From positions 434,001 through 498,000 of the forward strand of contig BDSL01000036.1 in NCBI GenBank assembly GCA_003116995.1: a DNA stretch of 64,000 bases, given 5' to 3'. Source of the DNA: Yamagishiella unicocca (taxonomy: Eukaryota; Chlorophyta; Chlorophyceae; Chlamydomonadales; Volvocaceae). A model generated the notes under the pieces. It was not told the origin of the DNA, searched no databases, and was given only the letters and a program-made list of their open reading frames with translations. The translations under genes and the position numbers were made by a program. Positions 44,587-56,124 of this stretch are shown here, piece after piece; the stretch's first letter is position 1, and each line of letters begins with the position of its first letter.

Positions 44587-45444
44587 ACCGCAGTCCGCCC
44601 GCAGCGAAGCGTGCCTGGTGCACTGTCCGCGCCCATTATGGCTGCGATGTCCGCCAGGGAGCTTCTCTCCTCCGCGCACGCACGGACATACCCCATACAA
44701 CCGAATTGACACGTCAAACACGTCACGAGTCGAACACTTGCATTGGCAGGCGCAAGCTCTCCCGCATTACTGCCACAGCCGCAGCGAGCAGCTCTCCTAG
44801 CTGGCACCCGCGATACATCCCCACGCATCCGGTCTCGGCGCCCCAGACCGGTACCACAACATCGCATTCGTACAGAGCTCGCCGCCCAAAGGTATTGACA
44901 CCCCACGAGATGCATGCATGACATTGCGACAGCGGACCACCACAACTCCTGCCAAATCACCGCTCCTCAACAATGCGGGCCATACCCTCGTCCGTTCCCC
45001 CCACCTCCCGTCTGCGAGAGCAGTGGGGCTGCGAGCGCCCGCCTGTGCACTCGTTATTCCTGTCGCCTCTCCCTCCTCTACATTCATACATTCTTGTCCG
45101 CCAATGGCGTGCTGCACTTATACTTCCCTTAGCCATGAGATCACTTTACGCCATCCGTCGCCGCCGTGCCGGCATCCTACCTGGTCCCAACCTGCAGCAG
45201 CCTCCGCACCGACGCTTCCCCGAAACGGGCCCGCCTCTCGTACGCATCAACCACCAACCGTCAACCGCGCGCTCTCCACCGTTACCGCACATGCATGTCG
45301 GTCCGCGGCAGCTCGCCTCCCCACCTGTCCACCCGTGCGTCAGCGCGGCTCAGCGGCTGCTGTCTTATTCCTCTTCCTGTCCCCCACTAGGGTGCGTCGA
45401 TCTGGATCGTGCGCTCGCACGCATCCCCGCGACTGGCCAGGGCC

Positions 45445-48400
45445 CTAGTGCAGCGGGTCCGGGTTCGACTCCAAAATAGGCGGCATGGCGGGCGCGGAGC
45501 GGGCCGGCACTGCGCCGGTCGGAGCGCCAACGGGGGCCCCCGGGGGATCCAGGCACGCGGGCCGCAACCCCGGGCTCAAGCTGGCAGGCCAGTCGCTCGT
45601 GGCGAGGTCCTGATGGGTCAGCGAGGAGGGAGCGGAGGCGTGGGAGGAAAGGTGAGGGAGGGGGCCGGGTGGAAGGAGCGGCGACGTGAATAGGTGAGTC
45701 ACATTCCGGAGGCCAAGGCGACAATCCGAAATCAGGTACGCGGCTACAAGGCATGCATTGGGTTGCGACGTGTGCGGTGGTGAGAGGCGAAGGGTGCTGG
45801 CTGGCGCGGGTTTGGGAGGTTGCAAGGAAAACTCATGTACGCGGTTTTGGGATTGAGCCCAAAACCCTGCCTCCCTCCCGGAGCCCACCCACCATCGACA
45901 CGGAGGCCATGGTGCTGCCGTCCATCCGCTGCACGTAGAACAGCTCATGCCCGGGGTTGCCGTCGAGCATCAGCCCCTCTGCAGGAGAGCGGGGTGCAGG
46001 GCGGGGGGTTACATAAAAACCGCTGACGCAGGGAGGGGTGGGGGTAAAGGATAATCCGCGAATCCACGGGCGAGGGGGGGGGTGCGTCAGGCAGCGGCAG
46101 CCTCGCGCCGATGACGGCAGGGCGCGGCCCTATGGCGGATCGTGGGGTCACTGTGTGGGGGGGGTGCCGCTCGGCCAGACACGTGAACCATGCGATACCT
46201 GTGTGCCGAGAGAGGTGTCCATAGCGACGCAGCTTGAACCCTAAAACCCTCACCACCCACCCTCCCTCCCCGCCCGCTCCTCACCCACCCTCCCCGCCCG
46301 CTCCTCACCCACCCTCCCCGCCCGCTCCTCACCCACCCTCCCCGCCCGCTCCTCACCCACCCTCCCCGCCCGCTCCTCACCCACCCTCCCCGCCCGCTCC
46401 TCACCCACCCTCCCCGCCCGCTCCTCACCCACCCTCCCCGCCCGCTCCTCACCCACCCTCCCCGCCCGCTCCTCACCCACCCTCCCCGCCCGCTCCTCAC
46501 CCACCCTCCCCGCCCGCTCCTCACCCACCCTCCCCGCCCGCTCCTCACCCACCCTCCCCGCCCGCTCCTCACCCACCCTCCCCGCCCGCTCCTCACCCAC
46601 CCTCCCCGCCCGCTCCTCACCCACCCTCCCCGCCCGCTCCTCACCCACCCTCCCCGCCCGCTCCTCACCCACCCTCCCCGCCCGCTCCTCACCCACCCTC
46701 CCCGCCCGCTCCTCACCCACCCTCCCCGCCCGCTCCTCACCCACCCTCCCCGCCCGCTCCTCACCCACCCTCCCCGCCCGCTCCTCACCCACCCTCCCCG
46801 CCCGCTCCTCACCCACCCTCCCCGCCCGCTCCTCACCCGTGTCAGCAGTCAGCGACACCGAATCCTGGACGCCCCCAGCATGGTAGTACATGGGCACCAG
46901 CGGCGTCGCAGAGGCGCCCGCAGTCATGGCCACCGTGCCACCGGGCAGACCTGGCACCCCCCCCGTGGCGGTGGGGTGACAGGTCAGAGAGCCGCTGATG
47001 GGCGCCAAGTGGGCCACGGCGGCCGCCGCTTCGGGCCCCCCAGCCAGCTTGGCGCGCATGCGCGTGAGGTCCCCGATGATCTGCTCGAAGGTGGGCCTTA
47101 TGGAGGGGTCGCTCTCCCAGCAGCGGCACGCCAGCAGCTGGAACTCGAAGGGCGTGTCGTACGGGAACTGCGGCCTATGGGTGCGGAGGGGGAGGCAGGC
47201 AGGTAGCACGGCGGGTAGCGGGGTTGGATTGCCGGCGGGCGGCGGCACTGGTGGTGGTGGTGGTCGTGGGGGGGAGGGGGGGCAGGCGCCCCGACCTGGC
47301 GCCCACTCCCGCACCTGCCCTTACCCCGTTTCAGTCGCTCCGCCGCCTGCCTTCCGCCCCTTCCTGCCGTTACCCACCCAGCCCTTACCGCGTGTTCTAG
47401 ACTCCCTCCCCTGTCAACCGTTACCCGCAGCCCCCTGTGTCCCCCTGCCTCGTTAGTGCCCCACCTGCGGTTGACTTTGGTCACCTCGTGGCCCAGCAGC
47501 GCGCGAGGGACGCCCTTGAACGCCAGGCCCGCAGTGTAGGCCTCCCTGCGCGCTCGCAACACCGGGGGTCGCAACACCGAAGGTCTCACAACCGGGGTCG
47601 CAACACCGGAGGTCACACGACCGGGGGCTTCGAGGAAGACCCGTGGATGCCAGGAAAAACCATTTAGAACAGACGTTTTGAGACCGGGGGCGGGGCGGCA
47701 GGGAGGGCAGTAGGTGCGCAGCTCGCAGCACAACGGCGGCCTGGTGCGCGGCCGCTGCCCTGTGGCCCCCTGCGTGTCCACCGACACCGCGGCCAAGATG
47801 CGGCGGAAGGGGGGTGCGTGCAGCCAGGGCGGCAACCAGCCCAGCCCTGCCCCGCCCGCAATCCCGCCCCGCGCCAGCCCTGAACCCACCACATGAGGAT
47901 GGCGAAGGCGTACACGTCGCTCATCTTGGACACCTTGCCGTGGAGCAGGACCTGCGCAGCGCAGGGGGGGGGAGGGCGTCGAGCATTGGCACAGTAGCAG
48001 AGTATGGTAGCATCGCCGTCCTTTGAACGCTGCTCGCCGCTGCCATTAAGTAGACCCAGGGCTCAGTGGCCAAAGGACCACCGACACGGCAGCGCCACAA
48101 GGGCGGACTGACAGCACCAACAAGACACCCAGCGGGGTGCTCGCTCGGCTGGCGTCAAGCACCAGAGCGGAACGCCTAACCGCCGGAGCCAGCTGTCAAT
48201 GACTCTCCTCAGCCTGCTCGGGCAGCAGCGGGCTCCCTCCCGTTCCGCGCCCTCCCTCCCCCTTCCCTCCGCACCTCAGGCGCCATGTGTGTGATGGTCC
48301 CTGCAGGTCACCATGCCGCCAGGAGGCAGGCGAGGACGGGAGGTGCGGTGGGGTGGGGCACCAGGGCGGCGGCGTTGAGCAACGTGGGCAGCGAGGAGGC

Positions 48401-51400
48401 GGTGAAGCGACACAAGGACAAGAGGCGGAGGTAGAGGGGAGGAGGCAGCGACAGAGGGGAAGCCCGTGCAGGCAAACCCGACCCTTCTGAAGATGCCAAC
48501 AGGCAGCCCCCGCCCTTGGTGACACCTCCCCATCCCCCAGCCAGGACAGCACCCACCTTGGTACACGTTTGAGACGTGCGTCTCCTGCGGGTCGATCCGC
48601 AGACTCAACCCGAAGTCCGCCACCTGCGAGGCGACCGAGACAGCCAGCGGGAAGGCGGCGGGTGGGTGGGCGGGTTGCGGTCATCGGAGGTGTGGATGCG
48701 CGGGCGGGCGCATCGGTTCTGTCCTGAGCCGCCGGGTTCGGCCAGGTGTGGGTCGTGGGACCCGGGGAAGGCGATAAACAACGTGGGCGGGAGGTTAAGG
48801 AAAAGACCAGTGACTCGACGTGGGCGGGGGGGGCCGCCGCCTCCCGCCCTTTGCAGCGCTAGCCACGAGCCCACCTTCGCCATGTACGGCCGGCCGTCCC
48901 CGGTGCCGCCGCTCTTGAGCAGGATGTTGCGGGCCTTGAGGTCTGACCGGCGTCGACGAAGAGAAGGAGGAAGGGAAAGAGGCAGGGAAGGAGGAAGGGA
49001 GTCAGCCCAGCCAGGGGCAAAACGAAGGCGGCGGGGCATCTGGGTGGTTGGATAATGGTTGGATAATGGGGATGCTTCATGATTGCGTTTATGTCCCTTC
49101 ATCGCCTGCCCCGTACTACACCGTACATGCCGCGTTACCACGGACACGCCCTCACGACGCAGTGCCATCCCCGGACCCCACTCGAACACCCTCATCCCCA
49201 CTGCGCCGCCCGCACCACCCTGCCCCTCCGCTTGCCAACCTTGGCCCCATTTCCCTGCCCCATGCCGCACAAGACCTCCCCCACTGCAGTGTGCTCCTCT
49301 CCCACTGCAGTGTGCTCCTCTCCCACAGCGGTGTGCTCCTCCGCCACCGCCGCAATGCTTCCGTCCTACCACCCAGACCCTCTACGTAGTGTCCACGGGC
49401 CTCCTCTCCCCCTACGCCCCTCCCCCACCAGCCACCGTGCTGCGGCCAGATCCACCACGCACCCCCCCTTTCATCCTTCTGTTTTAAACGTTTTTTCGGA
49501 CATCCACGGGTTTCCCTCGAACCCCCCCTTTCATTTCCTCAACCAAGTTCTCCAGTTCTCCAGCATGCATCCCCAAACGTCTGTCCTAAACGGTATTCCT
49601 CGCATCCACGGGTCTTCCTCGCAACCCCGCCCCCGGCCCGGACGCAGGCCACCCCTTCTCATGTGGTACCCCCCGGTTCCTCCTCCAGCCCCGGGCCAGC
49701 CGTACCTCCGTGCACGATGTTCTCGCTGTGCATGTGCAGCATGGCTCGTGCCACGTCCAGCGCCGTGTCCAGCACTGCGGCGTAACCCAGCGGGCAGCTC
49801 TCCAGGCGGGCAGGCGGGGGCTGCGGCTGCGCCGGGTCCACCAGCGCTGCCGGCTCCTGCTGCGCCTCGCTCGCGCCTTCGCCGCCGGCGTCCGTGGCCT
49901 CCCTCGCCTTCAAGGCGGCGGCGGCCACGGCCTCGTTGAGGACGTCTCGCAGGGACCCTCGGTCGCAGAACTCCAGCACCAACCGGACCTGAGGGGAGGG
50001 AGGGAGGGAGGGAGGGGGCGAAACGGGTTTCGGACCGTGTGGGTGGATGGGCTAAATCCACGATGTGGGGGTGCGAGGCCACTGTACCGGCCAGTGTCAG
50101 GCAGTCGCCCCAGCCAGTGTCAGGCAGTCGACCCGGCCAGCCGCGCCGCCCCTCACCTCCCAGCTGTGCACGTTTTGCGTGTCCTCAGTGGCCATGGCCG
50201 CCAGCGGGCTGGTGCTGTCGACCGTCATGCTGGGGCTGCGGGAGGGCGGCAGCGGGAGGGCGGCAGCAGGACAGTGCGAGGCAGGCAGCGAGGAGGACGA
50301 CGTGGCGGGGAGGGGGTGAGTGGCGAGGGGAGGGAGCTGGACCTGGACCCCGTGTAGGACGAGTCCTCGCAGATGCTACTCCGAGTACGCGCGGCGCACC
50401 CTGCCCCTAGCCCTGCAGCCCTTTACCCCCCGGGTAGCTTCTGCCCTCCGTTTCCTGTGTCGCGAAACCGGGTCTTCTCAACCCGGCCCCCGCTGACGCA
50501 CCCCCCACCTGCTCACGACGCATCCGGCGCCGAGTTTGGTGTCCATGGCGTTCCCGTCGCCCTTGACCGGCAGCACCGCGTACGTGTACGTCTGTAGAGT
50601 TTAGGGACGGAGCACCACCGGGAAGGACGCGGGCGGGACATCAGGGCCGTCAGGGGCATCACGACGTTGTGGGGCGGGTGGCAGGGCCGTCAGGGGCATC
50701 ACGACGTTGTGGGGCGGGTGGCCCCCTGCCGCGCTGCCCTAGATGTTCTGGCGGGTGTTCTGGCGGGTGCTCCTCCTCACCGCACCTGCACGATGTTGGG
50801 GTGCGACAGGGACGAGGAGATGGCGGTCTCCATCACCGCCATCTTCTCCCGCTTCGCCTTGCCGCTCATGTTGTTGGGCAGCACCATCGTCTTGACGGCG
50901 ACAGTGGTGCCGCGCCAGGTGCCTGCAAGGTATCGTACAGTGTACAGTGTACGCCACAGTACGTGTTGGACAGCCGAATCCAGCCTGACTGTGGTGTTGC
51001 CCTCCCCGCCCCTCGAGTCGCCCCGGGTCGGGTAACACGTCTGTGCAACGTAGCCAGTGCCTCGTCGTGGTCCCACCCCAGAGCCATTCGCGGATTCTCT
51101 TTAAACCCCCCAAGCGCCACCCGCCAACGCAGCAAGCGACAGCAGAACGGCGGCCAGGCGACTGACTGCCCACCCCGTGCATTGCACCCCACATCCCATC
51201 CCATGACGCCATGAGCTCGTGGGTCCCACTGGCCACCCGGGCCTTACGTGGGCCGGACCATTTGTCCTCTCTACCCCTCTCGAAGCCCCACCTCGGTACA
51301 CTTTGCCGAACGTGCCCTCGCCCAGCAGCTCCGTCAGCGTGATCTGCTCGTTGCGGTGGCTGCCCGCAAGCACAGCCTGGGACGTGATGGCGCGCTTCAT

Positions 51401-54400
51401 GTCCTCGATGCGCGCTGCGGAGGGGAGAACAGCGGGACGGACGGGGTTCAGAAGTCGAGTGGCGGCGGAGGGGGGCGGGGCGGGGCGGGGGAGGTCGCCG
51501 CTGATGCGGAAAGCGGAACGCGGGATATGGCGGCAGGAAGGGGAGAGACCGCATCACCACATGGCGTGTCGCTGCATGCCTGCCGCCCATATCGCCCCCC
51601 TGCCCCGCCCCTCACCACTTGGATGACTGGCTCCTAGCCCCCGCCCATACGCGCCTGCCTAAAAAAGCTCCAACCAGCCGATCAATAAAGAGTGTTTTCC
51701 CTTCTCTACGGGAGGGATGTAGGGTTCGCAGCGGGTTTGCACAAAGATTGACAGCCTGACCACGACCCCACCCGCTCGTTTCTCCCCCCCCCCCCGCGGG
51801 TCTTCCTCAAACCCCCGCCCCGCGGATTATCTTACACCCCCCGGCGGCCGCAGCAAGCGTCTTCCGCCCCACCTTCCGTCGGTGCGCTCCCCGAGAGCTG
51901 CGAGGTGGCCTGGCTGTACATGGTGGAGCCGCCCACTTGGGGCTGGATGACCAGCAAGGCGCCGCCCGGCGCGGCGGAGTCGTCCTTGCTGCTGGCTGCC
52001 GGCACGTGCGAGTTGGAGGAGAGCGGGTCCGCAGCGCCCGCCGCACCGAACGACATCTCGCTCGTCTGGCGGTACGGCACCGCGGCGGCCGTTGCGGACG
52101 CTGCGTCCGCCGCCCGCCTCCTGGCCCAGATGATTGCCGCCACGATGGCTGCGGAGGTGCGCGGTGGTGGGGTTGTGTGTGCGGGGGGGGGGGGGATTTG
52201 GTAAGAGAAGAGGAGGGGGGGAAAAGGGAGGAACGGCGGGAGGAGCGGGGAGAGGGAGCGGACGCCATTGCGGCACCGACATCGAGGCACAGCGGCCGTT
52301 AGCAGGCCGGACCCAGACGGTGCTCCACCCCACCGGCAGCAGCCAGGCCCCAATCGCGCTCCGCTGCAGTGATCGGGTACGTCGGAACTGGCCCGGAAGC
52401 AGGTGGTCGGTCCACTGCCGCCCGCGCCGGGGGGTGGCCCCTGGCAAGCGAGCCGTCCCTTCCCAGGGTCTCTTCACCCACGCAGGGGCGATGATGTCTG
52501 CAGGAAGCACCAGCCTGGTCCTGATGCCTTTCCACCAGATCGTTCCGCGGGGTACCCCCTGTGGCTATAGCCGTAGCGGCTGAGCCGCGAACGCGAGCGA
52601 GCCCCCGCCGCCCCAACTGCACCCCTGGTGGCACCTTCTGGCACCTACCCGCGAGCAACAGCGCCCCGCCGACCGCCACCGGGACAGCGATAGCCGCAAT
52701 CGGCACGCCGCCATCGTCTGCCGGCGGCGGAGACAGCGGGGCGGAGGCGGGCCGCCACGTCAGCGCCACGTCAGTGTAGCCCCAGAAGCCGGTGCCCGTG
52801 ATGTTGCGGCCCTGCGATACGGCCACCCAGTCCGCTTTGACGAACTTGTAGTCGAAGAAGAAGGCGTCGTAGTAGGTCACGTTCAGGTAAGCATTGCGGG
52901 CCGGGATGAAGCCAGCGCACTTGGAGCCGCAGCTGATGGACCAGAACGGGTCGTCGGCATTGGTGAATGGCGAGGTGACGTTGCCATGGATCTCCACTCC
53001 CTGTGCCGCAGGGCGGAGGCGGACGGGGCGTGGAGGAGGATAGGGATGAGCAGGGGCATCACAAAGTGGACCGGCCGGTCGACACGGCGAGAGCTTGTGT
53101 CTGCGGCCCGACAGGCCGTGCACGACAGCAATCCGGGTTCGTACGGTAGTAGAGCACAGGGATTGGGCGTCGGCTCCGCGAAGAGGCGCGTGTTCTCACG
53201 GGTAGCACGAGCAGAAGACGGTGGAAGGAAAGTGGTGTTGCAGCGAATCTGCAGCAAATGCGTTGCGCTTGGCCTGTGGGCCCCAGCATCCCAACAGGGT
53301 AAGTGCCGCCAGTTCCCAGGCAGCCACCCGCCCAACGACCCACATCAAACAGGATCACGCCGTCCGTCTCCACCGACAGTGCACCGATAAGCAGGTAGAG
53401 CCAGTTGCGGCGCGGCGAGGGGCGAGGATGCGTCATCAGCAGCGAGCCGTGGAAGCGCAGGGTGCCGAACACAAACACCACCTGGCGGACAGGCAGGCAG
53501 CAGGGGGGTGGGAGTTGGCAAGGGGTCCGGTGGAGGAGAGGGGCGTGAGGCGGTGGCCAGTGGGGTGGCTTGCGCCGCCTTGGCAGCAGCGGCGGCTAGG
53601 ATCTTTTCGGAGGGACGCCCAAGGAATGCAGCCAGGGGCAACGTTCCCGTGCCGACACTCCTCCTTAGCTGGCCGTGCGGCGCATCCACGAGGCGCCGCC
53701 ATGTGGCCCCGGCATCAGCACGCTGCTCCTCCCGTCACGCCACCGCCTCCAACCCACCCACCCACCCACCGCACACCCGCACCCACCTGCCCGAGGTTAC
53801 CAAAATCGATCGAGTAGCGCCCGCCAGGCGTGGGGTGGCACGCGTAGATCTCCTTAGTCCTGTTGACAAAGATCATGCCCGCGTCAGGGCCTGACGCCTC
53901 GGGCGGCCATTCGCTGGCCCTCATCTCGATATCATTCACGATCTCCAGCGCCGGTATGAGGGGGTCGCTCATCAGCTGCCTCAGCTGCAACCCCGTGGAG
54001 ATGCGGATGCCTTGGACACCGGCGGACGACACACAGGCGCCAGGCGGCTGAACGACCACCGTCACATCGGTCAGGTCCCAGGCGCTCGCGGCGGCGACGG
54101 CAAGCGGCACCCCGGGTGAGGGAGCCCACACGGCGTCCCCCGTGAGCCGCCAGCGGGAAATAGAGACGTGGGTGGCGTTGGTGGCGGTGTAAGCGGGCTG
54201 TGCGGCGGCGTTCGCGTTGCTGAAAGCAGCCATGTACGCCTGGAGGTCGCTGCCGTCCGGAGAGATGATGGTGCTGGTGGAGATGCGGCAGGTGCCCTGC
54301 AGTGTCACGTACACGAGCCCTAGCAGGGGGGCAAGGCCGCGCGGCCAGAAGAGTTGGTTGAGCAGCGGCGTGTTGGCGAAGGTCAGGTTCCGTACTGCCA

Positions 54401-56124
54401 GCGCGCCGCCCGCGCCGACATTGACGGAGAAGCGCGTCCAGTTGTAGTTGGTATCAATAATGGTGCCGCTGCAGCCGTACAGCTCGACGACCCGGTCGCC
54501 CGTGATGTTCACGGGGTTCAGGAAGGTGAAGTCCACCGGGCTCAGCAGTACGTCCTGGGGCAGGGGAAGGCGATACAGTTGTGCTCCAGCGATTCACGGG
54601 TGGCCTCCAGGCGGTCACTGTGTGCCGTATGTGGCCTGCTGGCTGCTGGGGTGACGTGGCCTTAATGCCTCCAGCCACAAAAGCAGGAAGCCCGCAATAT
54701 CAGCATACGAATCCCAACGGCCCTCCTTGAGACTGGACGCGGTCGGATTGCCCGTGCGCCCGAGGTCGCCCGGATGGAGCCAAGTGTATGGTCCTCCAGT
54801 CTTCTTGCGCCCCCCTCCAGCCCTCACGCACCACCCACATACTTCCACACCCGCGCATCCGCAACCCGGCGGCAAGTCCGCCAGCCCTGACCCCGGGGGA
54901 GACCCTAAGCCGCCGGGCAGTGCACACCTGCTGCACAAACACCGACGTCACGTCCGTCCTGCCCAGGGCTGCGCGCATGGTGGGCGAGTCATACACCGGC
55001 ACACCTCCGGTGTAGCAATCGACCGCCTGCGGCCTGGAGTCGCTGGGCAGCAACAGCACGTTGGAAAAGATGACGCCGGGAGAGCTGTACGACAGCAACC
55101 GCTGCGGGGCCTGCGGGGAAAAGGTATGGTTGAAGGAACGAGTCGAGCGGGGCCGTGAAGAGGCGCGGCATGATAGCGTAAACGCGTAGGAGGGAACCGT
55201 AAGATTGAGCCAACAAACGGGATGATTGAGGTGGTAGCTGCTTGCGGAGAAGAGGGCGCTAAGGACTCGGCGTTTGGTGAGGTAATGCAGGACGCATGCA
55301 TGAGGGGTTTACGGTTGTGGGGACTGCCGGATTGCGAGGCTGGGGGAAACGGTGAGTTTCCAGGTAGCTCCAGGATTTCGTGACGGAAACGCAATGGGAG
55401 GTGACTGCACATAGTAATTCCCAGGAGTGGCTCCCATGCAAATGAAAAACCGTTACGCTACGTAAACCGGAGGTGGGCCGGTCCCGCAGCGCTTTCGCAA
55501 CCCTGTGTATGGAGGCGCCAAGACACCCCTACTCGACTCGCCCAAACTCACCGTTCCCCACGGGATACCGGGCCGCGCCAAGCTGGCTAGCAGGTCAGCA
55601 GCCGACCAAAAGCCGGCCACCAATGTCAGTACGCGAAATGGGGCCATGATCGTCACGTTCGCAAGAGTAAGCTTCAAGCTGCTGGCGTTGATAGCCGGTA
55701 TAGGGCCTGAGCTGATGGGCAGCGGCGCCCCAGCGCTGGCCAGGACGCCGTTGCCGTAAAAGAGAGTGACATCAGAAAGGGTAAGCGCTGCCGCGCTGCC
55801 CGAACCTGACACAACTACATTTGGCGTATCCAGTACAAGAGTGCCTGGCCCAGTGATCGTGACAGCTCTGCCAAGGATTGCTCGGGTGTCACCGCGCCAC
55901 CTCCACACGGACCCGCTGACTGCCACCGACTCTCCGGACTGCAATTCCTGCCAAAGCTGCTCCTCCGATATTGGCTGTGATGCGCCGGCACCGCAACGGA
56001 TGACCGCCAGCGACAATACAAGGACCCACACCCCGAGGCCATGCGTCTTACGGTTCTGAGACCGGAGCGGTAACTCAGGACGCATATCGAACATTTCGGG
56101 ATGTGTACCACATCCCACTTTCAT
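45445..56124 (-). CDS. Receptor-like TKL serine/threonine/tyrosine-like kinase with extracellular repetitive domain
   Basis: Nineteen exons can be chained: 56124-55552, 55110-54928, 54554-53787, 53481-53344, 53000-52649, 52148-51873, 51414-51292, 50922-50786, 50591-50509, 50235-50157, 49988-49706, 48942-48875, 48623-48557, 48300-48275, 47951-47890, 47545-47465, 47174-46837, 45978-45892 and about 45609-45445; about 1,295 aa. Residues 30-50 are a signal or anchor sequence ([18 protein letters not shown]). The next 700 or so residues are an Asn/Thr/Val-rich, parallel-beta-helix-like ectodomain. A membrane helix ([18 protein letters not shown]) precedes the kinase: glycine loop [11 protein letters not shown], Lys in TTVAVKTM, catalytic loop HGDLKARN (Gly replaces Arg of HRD), [13 protein letters not shown], and [20 protein letters not shown]. 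The C-terminal tail follows [15 protein letters not shown]. The last exon's phase does not match cleanly; an alternative frame would end at 45365. The ligand is unknown. Confidence 0.85.
46252..46836 (-). repeat. 24-bp minisatellite starting at a splice donor, about 24 units
   Basis: The minus-strand unit is GGTGAGGAGCGGGCGGGGAG plus GGTG. The first unit begins exactly at the exon 17/intron boundary of the kinase gene (exon end 46837, ACG-G then GTGAGG). Each unit therefore repeats the donor in the same phase. The frame stays open through the array, as GEERAGRV units on the minus strand and HPPSPPAP units on the plus strand. Confidence 0.95.
50641..50722. repeat. Tandem duplication of about 43 bp in a kinase intron
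   Basis: The block containing CAGGGCCGTCAGGGGCATCA and GACGTTGTGGGGCGGGTGGC occurs twice back to back between the exons at 50591 and 50786. The copies are identical over most of their length. Confidence 0.85.

Larger units (their letters stand above)
42566..45364. other. Repeat-bearing region without a recognised gene
   Basis: No protein family is visible. ORFs at 42691-43620 (+), 43886-44200 (-) and 44126-44557 (+) are low-complexity or repeat-derived. The region includes a 30- to 33-bp minisatellite at about 42845-42975 (unit with GGCTGTGGCCGTTGGCTGG) and a 22-bp array at 44497-44586. It lies between the 3' ends of the YebC-family gene (+) and the receptor kinase (-), so it is mostly convergent intergenic DNA. 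Confidence 0.5.

Noticed and set aside
46234..46998. Plus-strand ORF of 254 aa made of HPPSPPAP repeats, resembling a hydroxyproline-rich wall protein
   Set aside because: It is the antisense reading of the 24-bp minisatellite in the kinase intron and runs into antisense of a kinase exon. The minus strand has the conserved gene.
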